A stretch of DNA of 64,000 bases, taken from Citrobacter amalonaticus (lineage in GTDB: Bacteria > Pseudomonadota > Gammaproteobacteria > Enterobacterales > Enterobacteriaceae). The position numbers and the translations under genes are program-made. The number at the start of each line of letters is the position of its first letter. Within the stretch, counting starts at the first letter, position 1. Under the pieces are notes generated by a model. It had not been told where the DNA came from. It saw only the letters and a program-made list of their open reading frames with translations, and ran no database searches. Positions 8,501 through 17,590 of this stretch are shown in pieces. The stretch spans positions 62,001 to 126,000 of the forward strand of contig NZ_JAGTXM010000002.1 in NCBI RefSeq assembly GCF_018252635.1. The letters run 5' to 3'.

Positions 8501-10265
8501 ATGGCTCGATGAACTGTCCGCAGAAAAGCGGATATTCCCGGTTGTTATCGCGGGCACGGCGCAGATGGCCTGCATGGACGATGCGGCCAGACTTCGTGAT
8601 GCGCTGGGCGTTCGCCTGCCTGCGACGATTTCGGAGACATGGCTGCATCCGGTGAACACGCCGCTGCGCGATCTCTTCATGCGCTTTAGCCGTACCCACA
8701 CGTTGTTTACCCGCACCCAGATTGCACAGACGTTCGGGTTGGGGGTAGCCGTCGCCGACGATCAACTGCGCCACTTGCGTGATGAAGGAGTGCTCATTCA
8801 ATTGCGTGCCGCTACTTCATCCACGCCTGACGATGCGTCAACGTGGGTGAATGAGGACGTATTCCATCGCCTGCGCATCCGCTCGCTGCATGCGGCAAGA
8901 GAGGCAACCCGTCCGGTTCCGGCGACAAGTTATACCCGCCTGTTGCTGGAGCGCCAGGGACTTATTTCATCTGCGGATGGAAGCCCGGCGCGCCTTCCGA
9001 CTTTCTCCACGGGTACGCTGGAAGGAAGTGACGGTGTCACGCGTGTTATAGAGCAACTGGCTGGAGTCGGCCTGCCAGCGTCGTTATGGGAAAGCCAGAT
9101 TTTCCCTGCACGTGTCCGCGATTATTCGCCGGATATGCTCGATGAACTGCTGGCGACGGGAGAAGTCATCTGGTCAGGGCAAAAGAAACTGGGTGACGAT
9201 GACGGACGGGTGGTGCTGCATTTGCGGGATTATCTGGCGGAGACGCTGCTCCCACCATCCGGTGATAGCGAAGCGCTTTCAGAGTTACAGCGCGCCATAT
9301 TAGACGTTCTTTCGGGTGGCGGCGCATGGTTTGCTCAGCAACTTAGCGCGTTGATTCAAACGCGTATGACAGACGCCTGCGGTGACGAATGGATAACGCC
9401 AGCCACGCTGCATGAAGCGCTTTGGGGCCTGGTCTGGCAAGGGTATATCACGACCGATATCTGGGCTCCGCTGCGTGGCCTGTCGCGTACTGTCGCTGCA
9501 TCGCGCCAGCCATCACGACGATCGCCGCGTATGCGTCGGGGGCGTCCAGCCTATGCTGCGCCGCGCCCCACGTCCATCGCCGTACCGGTTTCCTACACCA
9601 CGCCTGCACTGGCCGGTCGTTGGTCACTGCTGCCGCGAGAGACGCTAAATGATACCGAGCGGATGCTGGCCTGCGCCGAGAATATGCTCGATCGCTACGG
9701 TGTAATAAGTCGACAGGCCGTGATTGCCGAGAATATTCCCGGCGGCTTTCCCGCCATGCAGACGCTGTGCCGTAGCATGGAAGATTCCGGGCGAATTCTG
9801 CGCGGGCGTTTCGTTGAGGGAATGGGCGGCGCACAGTTTGCCGAACGAGACACTATCGACCGTCTGCGCGATCTGACTTCGTCGACGTCTGAGCAACAGG
9901 CGTTTGCAGCGGTGGCGCTGTCGGCGAACGATCCGGCCAATCCCTGGGGATTGCTGCTACCATGGCCTTCGCATCCGTCCTCTCTGGTTCCTGGACGGCG
10001 TAACGGCGCGTTTGTCGTGATTTCCGCCGGTCAGTTGCGATTGTATCTCGCCCAGGGAGGGAAAAAGATGACGTTATGGACGGAAAATGAGGCGTTGCCT
10101 TCGCCAGAGATTTTCAAAGCGCTGGCGAGCGCTTTACGCCGTGAACCGCGGCTTCGTTTTACGCTGTCGGAAATTAACGATAAACCGGTACGGCAGACCC
10201 CTCTCTTTACTCTGCTGCGTGAGGTCGGGTTTTCAAGTTCACCACAGGGACTGGACTGGGGGTAG
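5592..10265 (+). CDS. lhr: Lhr, large superfamily 2 ATP-dependent helicase
   Basis: A 1557-residue helicase, slightly longer than E. coli Lhr (1538). Walker A is APTGSGKT at residues 50-57, motif II is DEVH near residue 180, motif III is GLSATVRS, and the second RecA domain carries VATSSLELGIDMGAVDLV and the arginine-finger region QRIGRASHQ. Beyond the helicase core lie the winged-helix and beta-barrel Lhr-core segments, then a long C-terminal half typical of bacterial Lhr proteins. Lhr translocates 3' to 5' on single-stranded DNA and is linked to repair; its precise role in enterobacteria is unsettled. It follows rnt on the same strand. Confidence 0.96.
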   Translation: MSAKNATPPLPDIFSQATRDWFTSAFQHPTLVQSQTWAVTAANQHALVIAPTGSGKTLAAFLYALDRLFREGEEKHTTPPSGKEKKVIRILYISPIKALGTDVQRNLQIPLQGISEERKKCGAPEVAIQVGIRTGDTPPQERAKLSRQPPDILITTPESLYLMLTSRAREALRGVETVIVDEVHAVAGTKRGAHLALSLERLDALLAESAQRIGLSATVRSVTEVAAFLGGDRPVTVVNPPASRQPDIHIVAPAANLDDVLADNRDSSDGIHKGREGSIWPRIESGILEQILNHRSTIVFTNSRGLAEKLTARLNELYLARQQAFSEPQGEPVHYDSSTGSTSNRAQDTGEYIARSHHGSVSKEQRAVTEQALKSGELRCVVATSSLELGIDMGAVDLVIQVATPLSVASGLQRIGRASHQVGGVSKGLFYPRTRRDLIDSAVIVECMYAGQLETLTPPRNPLDILAQQTVAAVSLDPVNVDDWYALVRRAYPWKDLPRSAFDATLDMLAGRYPSGDFAVFRPRIIWNRETGLLTARPGAQLLAVTSGGTIPDRGMFSVLLPEGDEQAGSRRVGELDEEMVYESRVNDIITLGASSWRIQQITRDQVIVVPAPGRSARLPFWRGEGVGRPAELGERIGDFIHMMSDDNANQQRSPRLCDDNVLSNIKGLIDDQKNATGVLPWSRHLVLERCRDEMGDWRVILHSPYGRRVHAPWALAIAGRLHAQWGADASIVASDDGIVARIPDSDGKLPDAAIFLFEPEKLLRIVREAVSSTALFAARFRECAARALLMPGRTPGRRSPLWQQRLRASQLLEIAAGYPDFPIILETARECLQDVYDLDALEQVIRRLNTGEIQISEVTTPAPSPFATDLLFGYVAEFMYATDAPLAERRASVLALDSELLSNLLGQGDPLELLDPEIIRQVEDELQRRAAGRKAQGMEGVYDLLRELGPMAVEEITVRHEGTVADIRIWLDELSAEKRIFPVVIAGTAQMACMDDAARLRDALGVRLPATISETWLHPVNTPLRDLFMRFSRTHTLFTRTQIAQTFGLGVAVADDQLRHLRDEGVLIQLRAATSSTPDDASTWVNEDVFHRLRIRSLHAAREATRPVPATSYTRLLLERQGLISSADGSPARLPTFSTGTLEGSDGVTRVIEQLAGVGLPASLWESQIFPARVRDYSPDMLDELLATGEVIWSGQKKLGDDDGRVVLHLRDYLAETLLPPSGDSEALSELQRAILDVLSGGGAWFAQQLSALIQTRMTDACGDEWITPATLHEALWGLVWQGYITTDIWAPLRGLSRTVAASRQPSRRSPRMRRGRPAYAAPRPTSIAVPVSYTTPALAGRWSLLPRETLNDTERMLACAENMLDRYGVISRQAVIAENIPGGFPAMQTLCRSMEDSGRILRGRFVEGMGGAQFAERDTIDRLRDLTSSTSEQQAFAAVALSANDPANPWGLLLPWPSHPSSLVPGRRNGAFVVISAGQLRLYLAQGGKKMTLWTENEALPSPEIFKALASALRREPRLRFTLSEINDKPVRQTPLFTLLREVGFSSSPQGLDWG

Positions 10266-10279
10266 GAAGAGCAGGAATG

Positions 10280-10317
10280 AAAAGGAGCTTAACCTGAGTC
10301 AGGAAAAGCTCCTTTTT
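10280..10317. terminator. Bidirectional terminator between lhr and grxD
   Basis: AAAAGGAGCTT at 10280-10290 pairs with AAGCTCCTTTT at 10306-10316, with a T run on the plus side and matching A run on the other side. It can end lhr transcription rightward and grxD transcription leftward. Confidence 0.85.
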
Positions 10318-10330
10318 AACCGTCTACTGA

Positions 10331-10678
10331 TTACTCAGCGTCTGATTCTTCAGATTTATATTTTGCAGCGGTCTCTTTGATCAACTGCTGTAGTTCGCCG
10401 CGCTGGTACATTTCGATCAAAATGTCACAGCCGCCAACCAGTTCACCGTCGACCCACAACTGCGGGAAGGTCGGCCAGTTCGCGTATTTCGGCAGTTCTG
10501 CGCGAATATCAGGATTTTGCAGAATATCCACATAGGCAAAACGCTCACCACAGGCGGAAAGTGCCTGCACAGCCTGGGCGGAGAAGCCGCAGCTTGGCAG
10601 TTTTGGTGAACCTTTCATGTACAGGAGAATCGGGTTTTCAGCGATCTGGCGCTGGATTTTTTCGATAGTGGTGCTCAT
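10331..10678 (-). CDS. grxD: Monothiol glutaredoxin GrxD (Grx4)
   Basis: A 115-residue monothiol glutaredoxin. The active site is CGFS in KLPSCGFSAQAVQAL, preceded by the glutathione-binding lysine in YMKGSP. The second glutathione-binding segment, WPTFPQLWVDGELVGGCDI, is also present. Proteins of this group bind a [2Fe-2S] cluster as a glutathione-bridged dimer and pass clusters on, often with BolA partners. It is convergent with lhr and divergent from mepH. Confidence 0.97.
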   Translation of the reverse strand: MSTTIEKIQRQIAENPILLYMKGSPKLPSCGFSAQAVQALSACGERFAYVDILQNPDIRAELPKYANWPTFPQLWVDGELVGGCDILIEMYQRGELQQLIKETAAKYKSEESDAE

Positions 10679-11013
10679 TGTCTTGCTTCCTTAACTTCTT
10701 TTACGGCAGTCGACTGACATTGTAGCGGTTCAGAGCGACATCGGAAAATAACATTTTTATTACGCTTTACTATTTTATCGTCTGAACGCATAAGTTGCAT
10801 TCCCAATAATGGTTTCCACTAAGCCTGAGCCGAAAGTGTGCGCCAAATAAGCAGATTTAGCTTTGGCTGCTGTTTTTTTTTGCACTCAATAGCGAAACCG
10901 TATTTTTAACAATAAAAGCTATTAACTTTATCCGTTTCTATAGATTAGAATCATCAGGTTTTGTAAATCACACGCAGGTATGATTGCGACCTGCCTCAAC
11001 AGAGGACTGCTCA
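10679..11013. other. Divergent grxD-mepH intergenic region
   Basis: A 335-base AT-rich interval that must hold the promoters of grxD (leftward) and mepH (rightward). A likely mepH -10 is TAGAAT near 10945. Between them, at 10842-10881, lies a terminator-like element on the plus strand: GCCAAA/TTTGGC or alternatively AGCAG/CTGCT arms followed by nine T bases. No open reading frame ends there. I see no convincing coding region in this interval. Confidence 0.5.
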
Positions 11014-11847
11014 GTGGCGCGGATAAACCGACTTTCCCTCACGCTCTGTGCTTTACTATTTACAACGATTCCCTTTATGCCGATGGCACATGCGTCCAAG
11101 CAAGCCAGGGACACTGCTGATCTTTCGCATAATAAAAAGGCCAGCGACAAAAAGAAAAGTACGGTAACAGCAAAAAAAACGAAGAAAACCAGTCAAAAAA
11201 CCGTCAAGAAAACCGCCAGTAAATCCAGCACTAAAACCGCCTCTTCATCTAAGAAAAAAGTCACAGCGCCTGTTAAAGCCAGCAAAACTGCCAGTCGCGC
11301 AGGCAAAACTGTCGCGGCGAAAAAAGTCGCCTCCGTCACCTGGAGCGAAAAATGTACGTCACGCAAAGGGCACAAGCCGACGTGTGTAAAAGTGAAGAAC
11401 ACCGCGCCAGGAAAGATTGCCGATGCGCATAAAGTGAAAGTGCAAAAAGCGACCAGCACGGCGATGAACAAATTAATGAGCCAGATTGGCAAGCCGTACC
11501 GTTGGGGAGGCACGTCGCCACGCACCGGTTTCGATTGCAGCGGTCTGGTTTATTACGCTTATAAAGATCTCGTTAAATTCCGTATTCCGCGCACGGCAAA
11601 TGAAATGTATCACCTGCGTGATGCCGCACCGATTGATCGTGGGGAATTAAAAAATGGCGATCTGGTGTTCTTCCGCACTCAGGGGCGCGGTACCGCCGAT
11701 CACGTCGGCGTTTATGTCGGCAACGGCAAATTTATTCAGTCGCCGCGCAGCGGTCAGGAAATCCAAATCACATCGCTCAGCGAAGACTACTGGCAACGCC
11801 ACTACGTCGGCGCCCGTCGGGTTATGACCCCCAAAACCATTCGTTAA
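11014..11847 (+). CDS. mepH: MepH, murein DD-endopeptidase (NlpC/P60)
   Basis: A 277-residue periplasmic peptidoglycan hydrolase that cuts D-Ala-mDAP crosslinks. The GTG at 11014 was chosen because AGAGGA precedes it and the protein then begins VARINRLSLTLC like E. coli MepH. The open frame extends ten codons upstream from a TTG. A signal peptide ends near MAHA. A long Lys/Ser/Thr-rich low-complexity linker (about residues 30-100) is followed by the NlpC/P60 domain with the catalytic cysteine in TGFDCSGLVYYAY and histidines in DHVGVYVG and RHYVGARR. The linker is more repetitive than in E. coli, typical for this fast-changing segment. Confidence 0.95.
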   Translation: MARINRLSLTLCALLFTTIPFMPMAHASKQARDTADLSHNKKASDKKKSTVTAKKTKKTSQKTVKKTASKSSTKTASSSKKKVTAPVKASKTASRAGKTVAAKKVASVTWSEKCTSRKGHKPTCVKVKNTAPGKIADAHKVKVQKATSTAMNKLMSQIGKPYRWGGTSPRTGFDCSGLVYYAYKDLVKFRIPRTANEMYHLRDAAPIDRGELKNGDLVFFRTQGRGTADHVGVYVGNGKFIQSPRSGQEIQITSLSEDYWQRHYVGARRVMTPKTIR

Positions 11848-11851
11848 AACT

Positions 11852-11879
11852 TTACCCTGTTGTTAACGCAACAGGGTAA
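11852..11879 (+). terminator. Terminator after mepH
   Basis: TTACCCTGTTG and CAACAGGGTAA form a perfect 11-bp stem with loop TTAACG, starting four bases after the mepH stop codon, followed by GTTCATCTTTTG. It separates mepH from the strongly expressed sodB. Confidence 0.8.
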
Positions 11880-11973
11880 GTTCATCTTTTGTCTCACCTT
11901 TCAATTTGCTACCCTATCCTTACGCACAATAAGGTTATTGCGCGAAATACTATTAATAATAAGGAGAGAAGCA

Positions 11974-12555
11974 ATGTCGTTCGAATTACCTGCACTACCG
12001 TATGCCAAAGATGCGCTTGCGCCGCACATTTCCGCCGAGACGCTGGAATATCACTATGGCAAACACCATCAGACCTATGTCACCAACCTGAACAACCTGA
12101 TTAAAGGCACCGCCTTTGAAGGGAAATCACTGGAAGAGATCGTACGCAGCTCGGAAGGCGGCGTGTTCAATAACGCAGCTCAGGTCTGGAACCACACGTT
12201 CTACTGGAATTGCCTGGCACCGAATGCAGGTGGCGAGCCAACCGGCAAACTGGCTGACGCGATTACCGCCTCTTTCGGCAGCTTTGCTGAGTTCAAAGCG
12301 CAGTTTACCGACGCGGCGATCAAAAACTTCGGCTCTGGCTGGACCTGGCTGGTAAAAGGAAAAGATGGCAAGCTGGCTGTCGTTTCAACCTCCAACGCTG
12401 GTACGCCGTTGACCACCGATGCCACGCCGCTGATGACCGTCGACGTATGGGAGCATGCGTATTACATTGATTACCGCAATGCGCGTCCTGGTTACCTTGA
12501 GCACTTCTGGGCACTGGTAAACTGGGAGTTTGTCGCGAAAAACTTCGCCGCGTAA
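11974..12555 (+). CDS. sodB: Iron superoxide dismutase
   Basis: A 193-residue cytoplasmic FeSOD. Iron ligands His27, His74, Asp157 and His161 fall at the E. coli positions, and [11 protein letters not shown] is the family signature. The open frame begins 38 codons upstream, but the ATG at 11974 is preceded by AAGGAGAG and gives the conserved [11 protein letters not shown] start. In E. coli the sRNA RyhB pairs across this ribosome site and blocks translation when iron is scarce. The base sequence around the start here (GAAGCAATG) keeps that potential. It is monocistronic, flanked by terminators on both sides. Confidence 0.98.
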   Translation: MSFELPALPYAKDALAPHISAETLEYHYGKHHQTYVTNLNNLIKGTAFEGKSLEEIVRSSEGGVFNNAAQVWNHTFYWNCLAPNAGGEPTGKLADAITASFGSFAEFKAQFTDAAIKNFGSGWTWLVKGKDGKLAVVSTSNAGTPLTTDATPLMTVDVWEHAYYIDYRNARPGYLEHFWALVNWEFVAKNFAA

Positions 12556-12562
12556 AAATGAT

Positions 12563-12592
12563 AACGCAGAAGGCATTCCCTTCTGCGTTTTT
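12563..12592. terminator. Bidirectional terminator between sodB and ydhP
   Basis: AACGCAGAAGG and CCTTCTGCGTT form an 11-bp stem with loop CATTC, followed by a T run. It lies between two convergent genes and has A bases on the far side, so it can serve both. Confidence 0.88.
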
Positions 12593-12601
12593 ATCCGACC
12601 G

Positions 12602-13768
12602 TTAACTGGCGACGCACACCTGCTCGGGTTGTTTTCTCGCTGAGACAAATACCAGCAACAGCGCCATACCCGCCACAATTGCCCCCATCACAGGAACAAA
12701 ACTGTAGCCTAACCCGCCTGATATGACTGCCCCGCCCGCAGCAGCGCCCAGCGCATTTCCGAGATTAAACGCGCCAATGTTCACGGAAGATGAGAGACCC
12801 GGCGCTTCATGAGCCACACGCATGACGCGCATTTGTAACGGAGGGACGACTGCAAAGGTCGCTGCCCCCCAGACCACCATGCTGACCGCCGCACCCAGTT
12901 CATTCTGTGCCAGGAATGGGATCGCCAGCATAATGACCATCAACAGCAATAAAAAACCTTTCAGCGTGCCGTTAACCGAACGATCGGCCAGTTTACCGCC
13001 AAGATAGTTGCCGATAGAGAAGCCCACACCGATCAGAACCAGCATCCCGGTCACAAAGACCGGCGTCGCATGAGTGATGCTTTGCAGGACGGGCGAAATA
13101 TAGGTATAGAGCGTAAACATGGCCCCCGCCCCCAGAACGGTGGTCAGCAGCGCGGAAAGCACCTGAGGACGCATTAGCACCGCCAGCTCTTTTTTCACTT
13201 CCGGACGCGCCCCGGCACCACCTTTTGGCAATGAGAAGAAGAGACTCAGCATCGAGATAACGCCAAGCCCCGCCGTCGCCATGAACGACATCCGCCAGCC
13301 AATGGTTTCACCCAACCAGGTTGCCGCCGGTACACCGCCGATGTTGGCGATGGTCAGCCCCATAAACATAGTTGCTACCGCGCTGGCCTGTTTGTGTTTC
13401 GGTACCACGCTCGCCGCGACCACCGACCCCAGACCAAAGAATGCGCCGTGGTTAAGGCTGGTTAAAATACGTGACAGCATCAGCGTGGTGTAGTCTGGCG
13501 AAATCGCCGAGAGTACGTTACCAAGTGTAAAGATAGCCATCAGAAAAATTAGCGCATTACGGCGTCCACGATGTGACAGCAATAGCGTCATCAGCGGTGC
13601 GCCGACCATCACACCAACGGCATAGGCGCTAATCAGCATACCTGCCGCGGGGATAGATACATCGACGCCTTGCGCGATGACGGGCAGCAAACCCATTGGT
13701 GAGAATTCGGTGGTTCCGATGCCGAACGCGCCGATGGCCAGCGCCAGTAACGGATAATTAATTTTCAT
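12602..13768 (-). CDS. ydhP: YdhP, major facilitator superfamily transporter
   Basis: A 388-residue MFS permease of the drug:H+ antiporter-1 / arabinose-efflux-like group, with 12 predicted membrane helices. The N-terminal signature GIGTTEFSPMGLLP, the loop motif GAPLMTLLLSHRGRR between helices 2 and 3, and the motif-C-like ATWLGETIGWR in helix 5 region are visible. It matches E. coli YdhP across its length. The natural substrate is unknown. It is the last gene on the minus strand before the purR intergenic region. Confidence 0.93.
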   Translation of the reverse strand: MKINYPLLALAIGAFGIGTTEFSPMGLLPVIAQGVDVSIPAAGMLISAYAVGVMVGAPLMTLLLSHRGRRNALIFLMAIFTLGNVLSAISPDYTTLMLSRILTSLNHGAFFGLGSVVAASVVPKHKQASAVATMFMGLTIANIGGVPAATWLGETIGWRMSFMATAGLGVISMLSLFFSLPKGGAGARPEVKKELAVLMRPQVLSALLTTVLGAGAMFTLYTYISPVLQSITHATPVFVTGMLVLIGVGFSIGNYLGGKLADRSVNGTLKGFLLLLMVIMLAIPFLAQNELGAAVSMVVWGAATFAVVPPLQMRVMRVAHEAPGLSSSVNIGAFNLGNALGAAAGGAVISGGLGYSFVPVMGAIVAGMALLLVFVSARKQPEQVCVAS

Positions 13769-13935
13769 GCAGTGATGACTCCGGCTCTTCGCGACAAGGC
13801 GCGATGCTTAACTAAGAGTCAAAAGCATGACATCAATCACAAAAAAAGAGAAGTTAACAAAAATACAAAAGACTTTTGCAAATTCAATAACAATATGGCT
13901 GGAGAGTCGAGGGAGCAGGAACTCCCCCGGGGGAA

Positions 13936-14025
13936 TCAGTGCAGTACCGCTGTAAGGCCGCCCGCAACGATTAACGCCAGAACAATAAACGTGGTCACTA
14001 ATGAAAATTTCAGATCGGTGCTCAT
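13936..14025 (-). CDS. ynhF: YnhF, 29-residue membrane mini-protein
   Basis: A 30-codon frame encodes a 29-residue protein beginning MSTDLKFSLVTT and ending GGLTAVLH. It has one hydrophobic helix covering about residues 9-27. E. coli YnhF, a 29-residue stress-related inner-membrane protein, lies at the same place between ydhP and purR and has the same MSTDLKFSLVTT start. A good AAAGGAGAAAAG ribosome site precedes the ATG. Immediately past the stop codon is the palindrome CTCCCCCGGGGGA, which may help terminate the message. Function is unknown. Confidence 0.93.
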   Translation of the reverse strand: MSTDLKFSLVTTFIVLALIVAGGLTAVLH

Positions 14026-14261
14026 CAACTTTTCTCCTTTTTATTCCCACACAAAAAGTGATATAGCGCATTTTTACACACTTGAGTGTAAAAATCTCCC
14101 ACGATTTAGAGTGATATGTGCTTTTAATACTTCCCCTTTTCGTAAAGATCAGACAAAATTCGACGCTTACTTGATTAGCGTACCGGCCATTGACCCCTTC
14201 CTGACGTTCCGTGTCGTTTTCCGGCGTGCCGCAGCGCTGATATTGGGCACAGGATGAGTAA

Positions 14262-14277
14262 AGGCAAACGTTTACTT
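14262..14277. promoter_or_regulatory. PurR operator O1 in the purR promoter
   Basis: AGGCAAACGTTTACTT matches the PurR consensus ANGCAANCGNTTNCNT at all but one fixed position. It sits 41 bases upstream of the purR ATG, where E. coli purR has its autoregulatory operator O1. Confidence 0.88.
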
Positions 14278-14318
14278 GGCGTAATTTAATGTTCAGGTTG
14301 GGTCTGGAGTGAGATTTA

Positions 14319-15344
14319 ATGGCAACAATTAAAGATGTAGCGAAGCGCGCAAACGTTTCCACTACAACCGTGTCACACGTAATTAACAAAACGCGTTTCG
14401 TCGCTGAAGAAACACGCAATGCAGTGTGGGCGGCAATTAAAGAATTGCACTATTCCCCCAGCGCTGTTGCCCGTAGCCTGAAAGTTAACCATACCAAGTC
14501 TATCGGTTTGCTGGCGACGAGCAGCGAAGCCCCCTATTTTGCCGAAATTATTGAGGCGGTTGAGCAGAACTGCTTCCAGAAAGGCTACACCCTGATCCTC
14601 GGCAACGTCTGGAATAACCTGGAAAAGCAGCGTGCTTATCTGTCGATGATGGCGCAAAAACGCGTTGATGGCCTGCTGGTGATGTGTTCTGAATACCCCG
14701 CTCCCCTGCTCTCGATGCTGGAAGAGTATCGTCATATTCCGATGGTGGTGATGGACTGGGGCGAAGCGAAAGCCGATTTCACCGACACGGTGATCGATAA
14801 CGCCTTTGAGGGCGGTTATATGGCAGGCCGTTACCTTGTCGAGCGCGGGCATCGCGAAATTGGCGTCATCCCGGGACTGATGGAGCGTAACACTGGCGCA
14901 GGTCGTCTGGCCGGTTTTATGAAGGCAATGGATGAAGCGCTGATTAAAGTGCCTGAAAACTGGATTGTACAGGGCGACTTCGAGCCTGAATCCGGCTACC
15001 GCGCCATGCAGCAAATTCTGTCGCAGACGCATCGCCCAACGGCTGTCTTCTGCGGCGGCGATATCATGGCGATGGGTGCCCTTTGCGCCGCCGATGAGAT
15101 GGGTCTGCGTGTACCGCAGGACGTATCGCTGATAGGCTACGACAATGTGCGCAACGCCCGCTTCTTTACGCCGGCGCTGACCACCATCCACCAGCCAAAA
15201 GATTCGCTGGGTGAAACGGCCTTTAATATGTTGCTGGATCGCATCGTCAATAAACGCGAAGAGTCGCAGTCGATTGAAGTCCACCCGCGGCTGGTAGAAC
15301 GCCGCTCCGTTGCGGACGGCCCGTTCCGCGACTACCGTCGTTAA
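14319..15344 (+). CDS. purR: PurR, purine-biosynthesis repressor
   Basis: A 341-residue LacI-family repressor. The N-terminal helix-turn-helix [20 protein letters not shown] is followed by the hinge and a periplasmic-binding-like corepressor domain (about residues 60-341). PurR binds operators when loaded with hypoxanthine or guanine and controls de novo purine synthesis. Two operator matches, one upstream and one within codons 10-15, indicate autorepression as in E. coli. GGAGTGAG precedes the ATG. Its stop codon overlaps that of convergent punR. Confidence 0.98.
   Translation: MATIKDVAKRANVSTTTVSHVINKTRFVAEETRNAVWAAIKELHYSPSAVARSLKVNHTKSIGLLATSSEAPYFAEIIEAVEQNCFQKGYTLILGNVWNNLEKQRAYLSMMAQKRVDGLLVMCSEYPAPLLSMLEEYRHIPMVVMDWGEAKADFTDTVIDNAFEGGYMAGRYLVERGHREIGVIPGLMERNTGAGRLAGFMKAMDEALIKVPENWIVQGDFEPESGYRAMQQILSQTHRPTAVFCGGDIMAMGALCAADEMGLRVPQDVSLIGYDNVRNARFFTPALTTIHQPKDSLGETAFNMLLDRIVNKREESQSIEVHPRLVERRSVADGPFRDYRR
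14347..14362. promoter_or_regulatory. PurR operator O2 inside the purR coding region
   Basis: GCGCAAACGTTTCCAC carries the PurR core GCAAACGTTTCC and lies about 85 bases downstream of O1. E. coli purR has a second, weaker operator at the same intragenic position. The codons under it encode part of the DNA-binding helix. Confidence 0.8.
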
Positions 15345-16273
15345 ACCGCGTCTGCGGGAGTCTCATCAGGCTCCCGCAACCACTCTTTGTTCAGCGTTTC
15401 GCTGTCTCCCAGATAGTCCAGCAGCCAGTTCAGCGCGGGTGACATATCATTCTGCTGCCAGGTCAGGCAACAGGCTGAATCCGGGAACGGGTTCTCCAGA
15501 TTTAACGCCACCCACTGCCCTTTATTGAGATACGGCATGGCAAAATGTGTCGGCACCATGCCGACACAAAGTCCGGCGCTGATACAGGTCGCGGAGGAAT
15601 CCCAGTCAGGAACCACCACCCGCTTCTGGTTGTCCAGCAGCCAGGTCACACGTTTTGGCAGAGTGCGGGAGGTATCTTCCAGCACCAGCGACGGCCAGTT
15701 GCGCAACGTATCATCGCTTAACGGCCCGCTCATGGCGGCCAGCGGATGCGTACTGGCAACGACGCAACACCAGCTCAGCTTACCCATATCGCGGAAGGTG
15801 TATCGTCCTCCGACTGGGATAGCCTGCGTTGCACCGATAGCGAGTTCGACCCGGCCATCTGACAGTGCGTCCCAGACGCCATTAAACACCTCCTGAAAGA
15901 CCAACAGTTCCACGTCATCAAAGTGGCGGTAGAAATCAACGATCAATTGCCGCGTACGCTCCGGGCGCACGATATTGTCTACCGCGATGGGGAGTTGGCC
16001 CCGCCAGCCGTTGGCTATCTGCTGACATTGCTGGCGTGTGATCTGCATTTTTTTGATGACAGAACGGCCTTCTTTCAAAAACCAGGCGCCTGCCGGGGTT
16101 AACACCACGTCACGATGACGACGTTCAAAAAGCGGGACGGCCAGCCACTCTTCCAGTTGGCGGACCGTATAGCTCACCGCCGAGGGCACCCGGTGCAACT
16201 CCAGGGCCGCAGAACTGAAACTCCCATTGCGCGCCACCGCATCGACCACTTCCAGCGCATATTCTGACCACAT
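15341..16273 (-). CDS. punR: PunR (YdhB), LysR-type regulator of purine nucleoside uptake
   Basis: A 310-residue LysR-family regulator. The winged helix-turn-helix spans residues 1-60 ([20 protein letters not shown], then [16 protein letters not shown]), followed by a LysR substrate domain. In E. coli this protein activates the divergent punC gene in response to purine nucleosides; the divergent layout is kept here, with about 110 bases between the two starts. The stop codon overlaps the purR stop codon by three bases. The neighbour PurR also acts on purine metabolism. Confidence 0.92.
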   Translation of the reverse strand: MWSEYALEVVDAVARNGSFSSAALELHRVPSAVSYTVRQLEEWLAVPLFERRHRDVVLTPAGAWFLKEGRSVIKKMQITRQQCQQIANGWRGQLPIAVDNIVRPERTRQLIVDFYRHFDDVELLVFQEVFNGVWDALSDGRVELAIGATQAIPVGGRYTFRDMGKLSWCCVVASTHPLAAMSGPLSDDTLRNWPSLVLEDTSRTLPKRVTWLLDNQKRVVVPDWDSSATCISAGLCVGMVPTHFAMPYLNKGQWVALNLENPFPDSACCLTWQQNDMSPALNWLLDYLGDSETLNKEWLREPDETPADAV

Positions 16274-16384
16274 AATCTGCCTACAAAATTTTTGAATGCA
16301 ATAAACAAATATTACCGTTTCACAAGCCGAAATTCACTCCCTACACTCTGCGCCAGTCTTACTAATCAAAATCAGAGAACAACT

Positions 16385-17590
16385 ATGCAACCAGGAAAAG
16401 GGTTTTTAGTCTGGCTGGCAGGGCTCAGCGTGCTGGGCTTTCTGGCAACCGACATGTATTTACCCGCTTTTGCCGCCATTCAATCTGACCTGCAAACACC
16501 GGCCTCTGCCGTCAGCGCCAGCCTGAGCCTGTTTTTAGCCGGCTTTGCCGTCGCACAACTGCTGTGGGGACCGCTCTCGGACCGCTACGGTCGTAAACCG
16601 ATCCTGTTGCTCGGCCTGTCTGTCTTCGCCTTAGGCAGCCTGGGCATGCTGTGGGTCGAGAGCGCAACAGGCCTGTTAGTACTGCGTTTTATTCAGGCCG
16701 TGGGGGTCTGTGCTGCAACCGTCATCTGGCAGGCGCTGGTTACTGATTACTATCCTTCGCATAAAATTAACCGCATTTTCGCGACCATCATGCCGCTGGT
16801 CGGACTGTCCCCTGCACTGGCGCCATTATTAGGCAGTTGGATCCTGACCCACCTTTCCTGGCAGGCAATCTTTGCCACGTTATTTTTCATCACGCTGCTG
16901 CTGATGCTGCCCGCGCTGTTTTTAAAGCCCACCACCCGGGCACGCGATGACCGCAAGGACAAACTGACGTTTACCACCCTGCTTAGCGCGAAAGCATATC
17001 GCGGCAATGTACTGATTTATGCCGCCTGTTCTGCCAGCTTCTTTGCGTGGCTGACCGGTTCGCCGTTTATTCTGAGTGAAATGGGCTACAGCCCGGCGGT
17101 GATTGGGCTGAGCTATGTACCGCAAACCATCGCTTTTCTGATTGGCGGCTACGGATGCCGCGCCGCGCTGCAAAAATGGCAGGGACAACAACTCTTGCCC
17201 TGGCTGTTGGTTATCTACGCGCTGAGCGTGGTGGCGACCTGGGCAGCAAGCTTTATCCATCACATCACGCTTGCAGAGATCCTGATCCCCTTCTGCGTGA
17301 TGGCGATTGCCAACGGCGCAATCTACCCGATTGTGGTAGCCCAGGCGCTACGTCCTTTCCCGCAGGCGACGGGTCGTGCCGCGGCCCTGCAAAATACTCT
17401 GCAGTTGGGTTTGTGCTTCCTGGCAAGCCTGGTGGTTTCCTGGCTTATCAGCACACCGCTGTTGACCACGACCAGCGTGATGCTGTCGACAGTTGTGCTG
17501 GTTGGACTGGGCTACAAGATGCAACTGCAGGCATCGGGCGTCAGCGAGCAGCATGAAAATCGCGGGATTGCCCACAGCGAATCCCATTGA
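16385..17590 (+). CDS. punC: PunC (YdhC), MFS purine/nucleoside transporter
   Basis: A 401-residue MFS protein of the DHA1 group with 12 predicted helices. Signatures are [14 protein letters not shown] in helix 1, [18 protein letters not shown] (motif A) and the motif-C-like [15 protein letters not shown]. The frame opens 31 codons upstream, but the ATG at 16385 follows GAGAACAACT and gives the conserved [15 protein letters not shown] start. E. coli PunC was linked to adenosine/purine transport and is activated by PunR. The C-terminal tail, rich in His, Glu and Ser, is poorly conserved. Confidence 0.92.
   Translation: MQPGKGFLVWLAGLSVLGFLATDMYLPAFAAIQSDLQTPASAVSASLSLFLAGFAVAQLLWGPLSDRYGRKPILLLGLSVFALGSLGMLWVESATGLLVLRFIQAVGVCAATVIWQALVTDYYPSHKINRIFATIMPLVGLSPALAPLLGSWILTHLSWQAIFATLFFITLLLMLPALFLKPTTRARDDRKDKLTFTTLLSAKAYRGNVLIYAACSASFFAWLTGSPFILSEMGYSPAVIGLSYVPQTIAFLIGGYGCRAALQKWQGQQLLPWLLVIYALSVVATWAASFIHHITLAEILIPFCVMAIANGAIYPIVVAQALRPFPQATGRAAALQNTLQLGLCFLASLVVSWLISTPLLTTTSVMLSTVVLVGLGYKMQLQASGVSEQHENRGIAHSESH

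Noticed and set aside
13772-14257. A 161-codon plus-strand frame and a 203-codon minus-strand frame across the ydhP-purR gap
   Set aside because: Both cover the known control region and the ynhF gene, have no family resemblance and no ribosome site; the minus frame also runs through the PurR operator.
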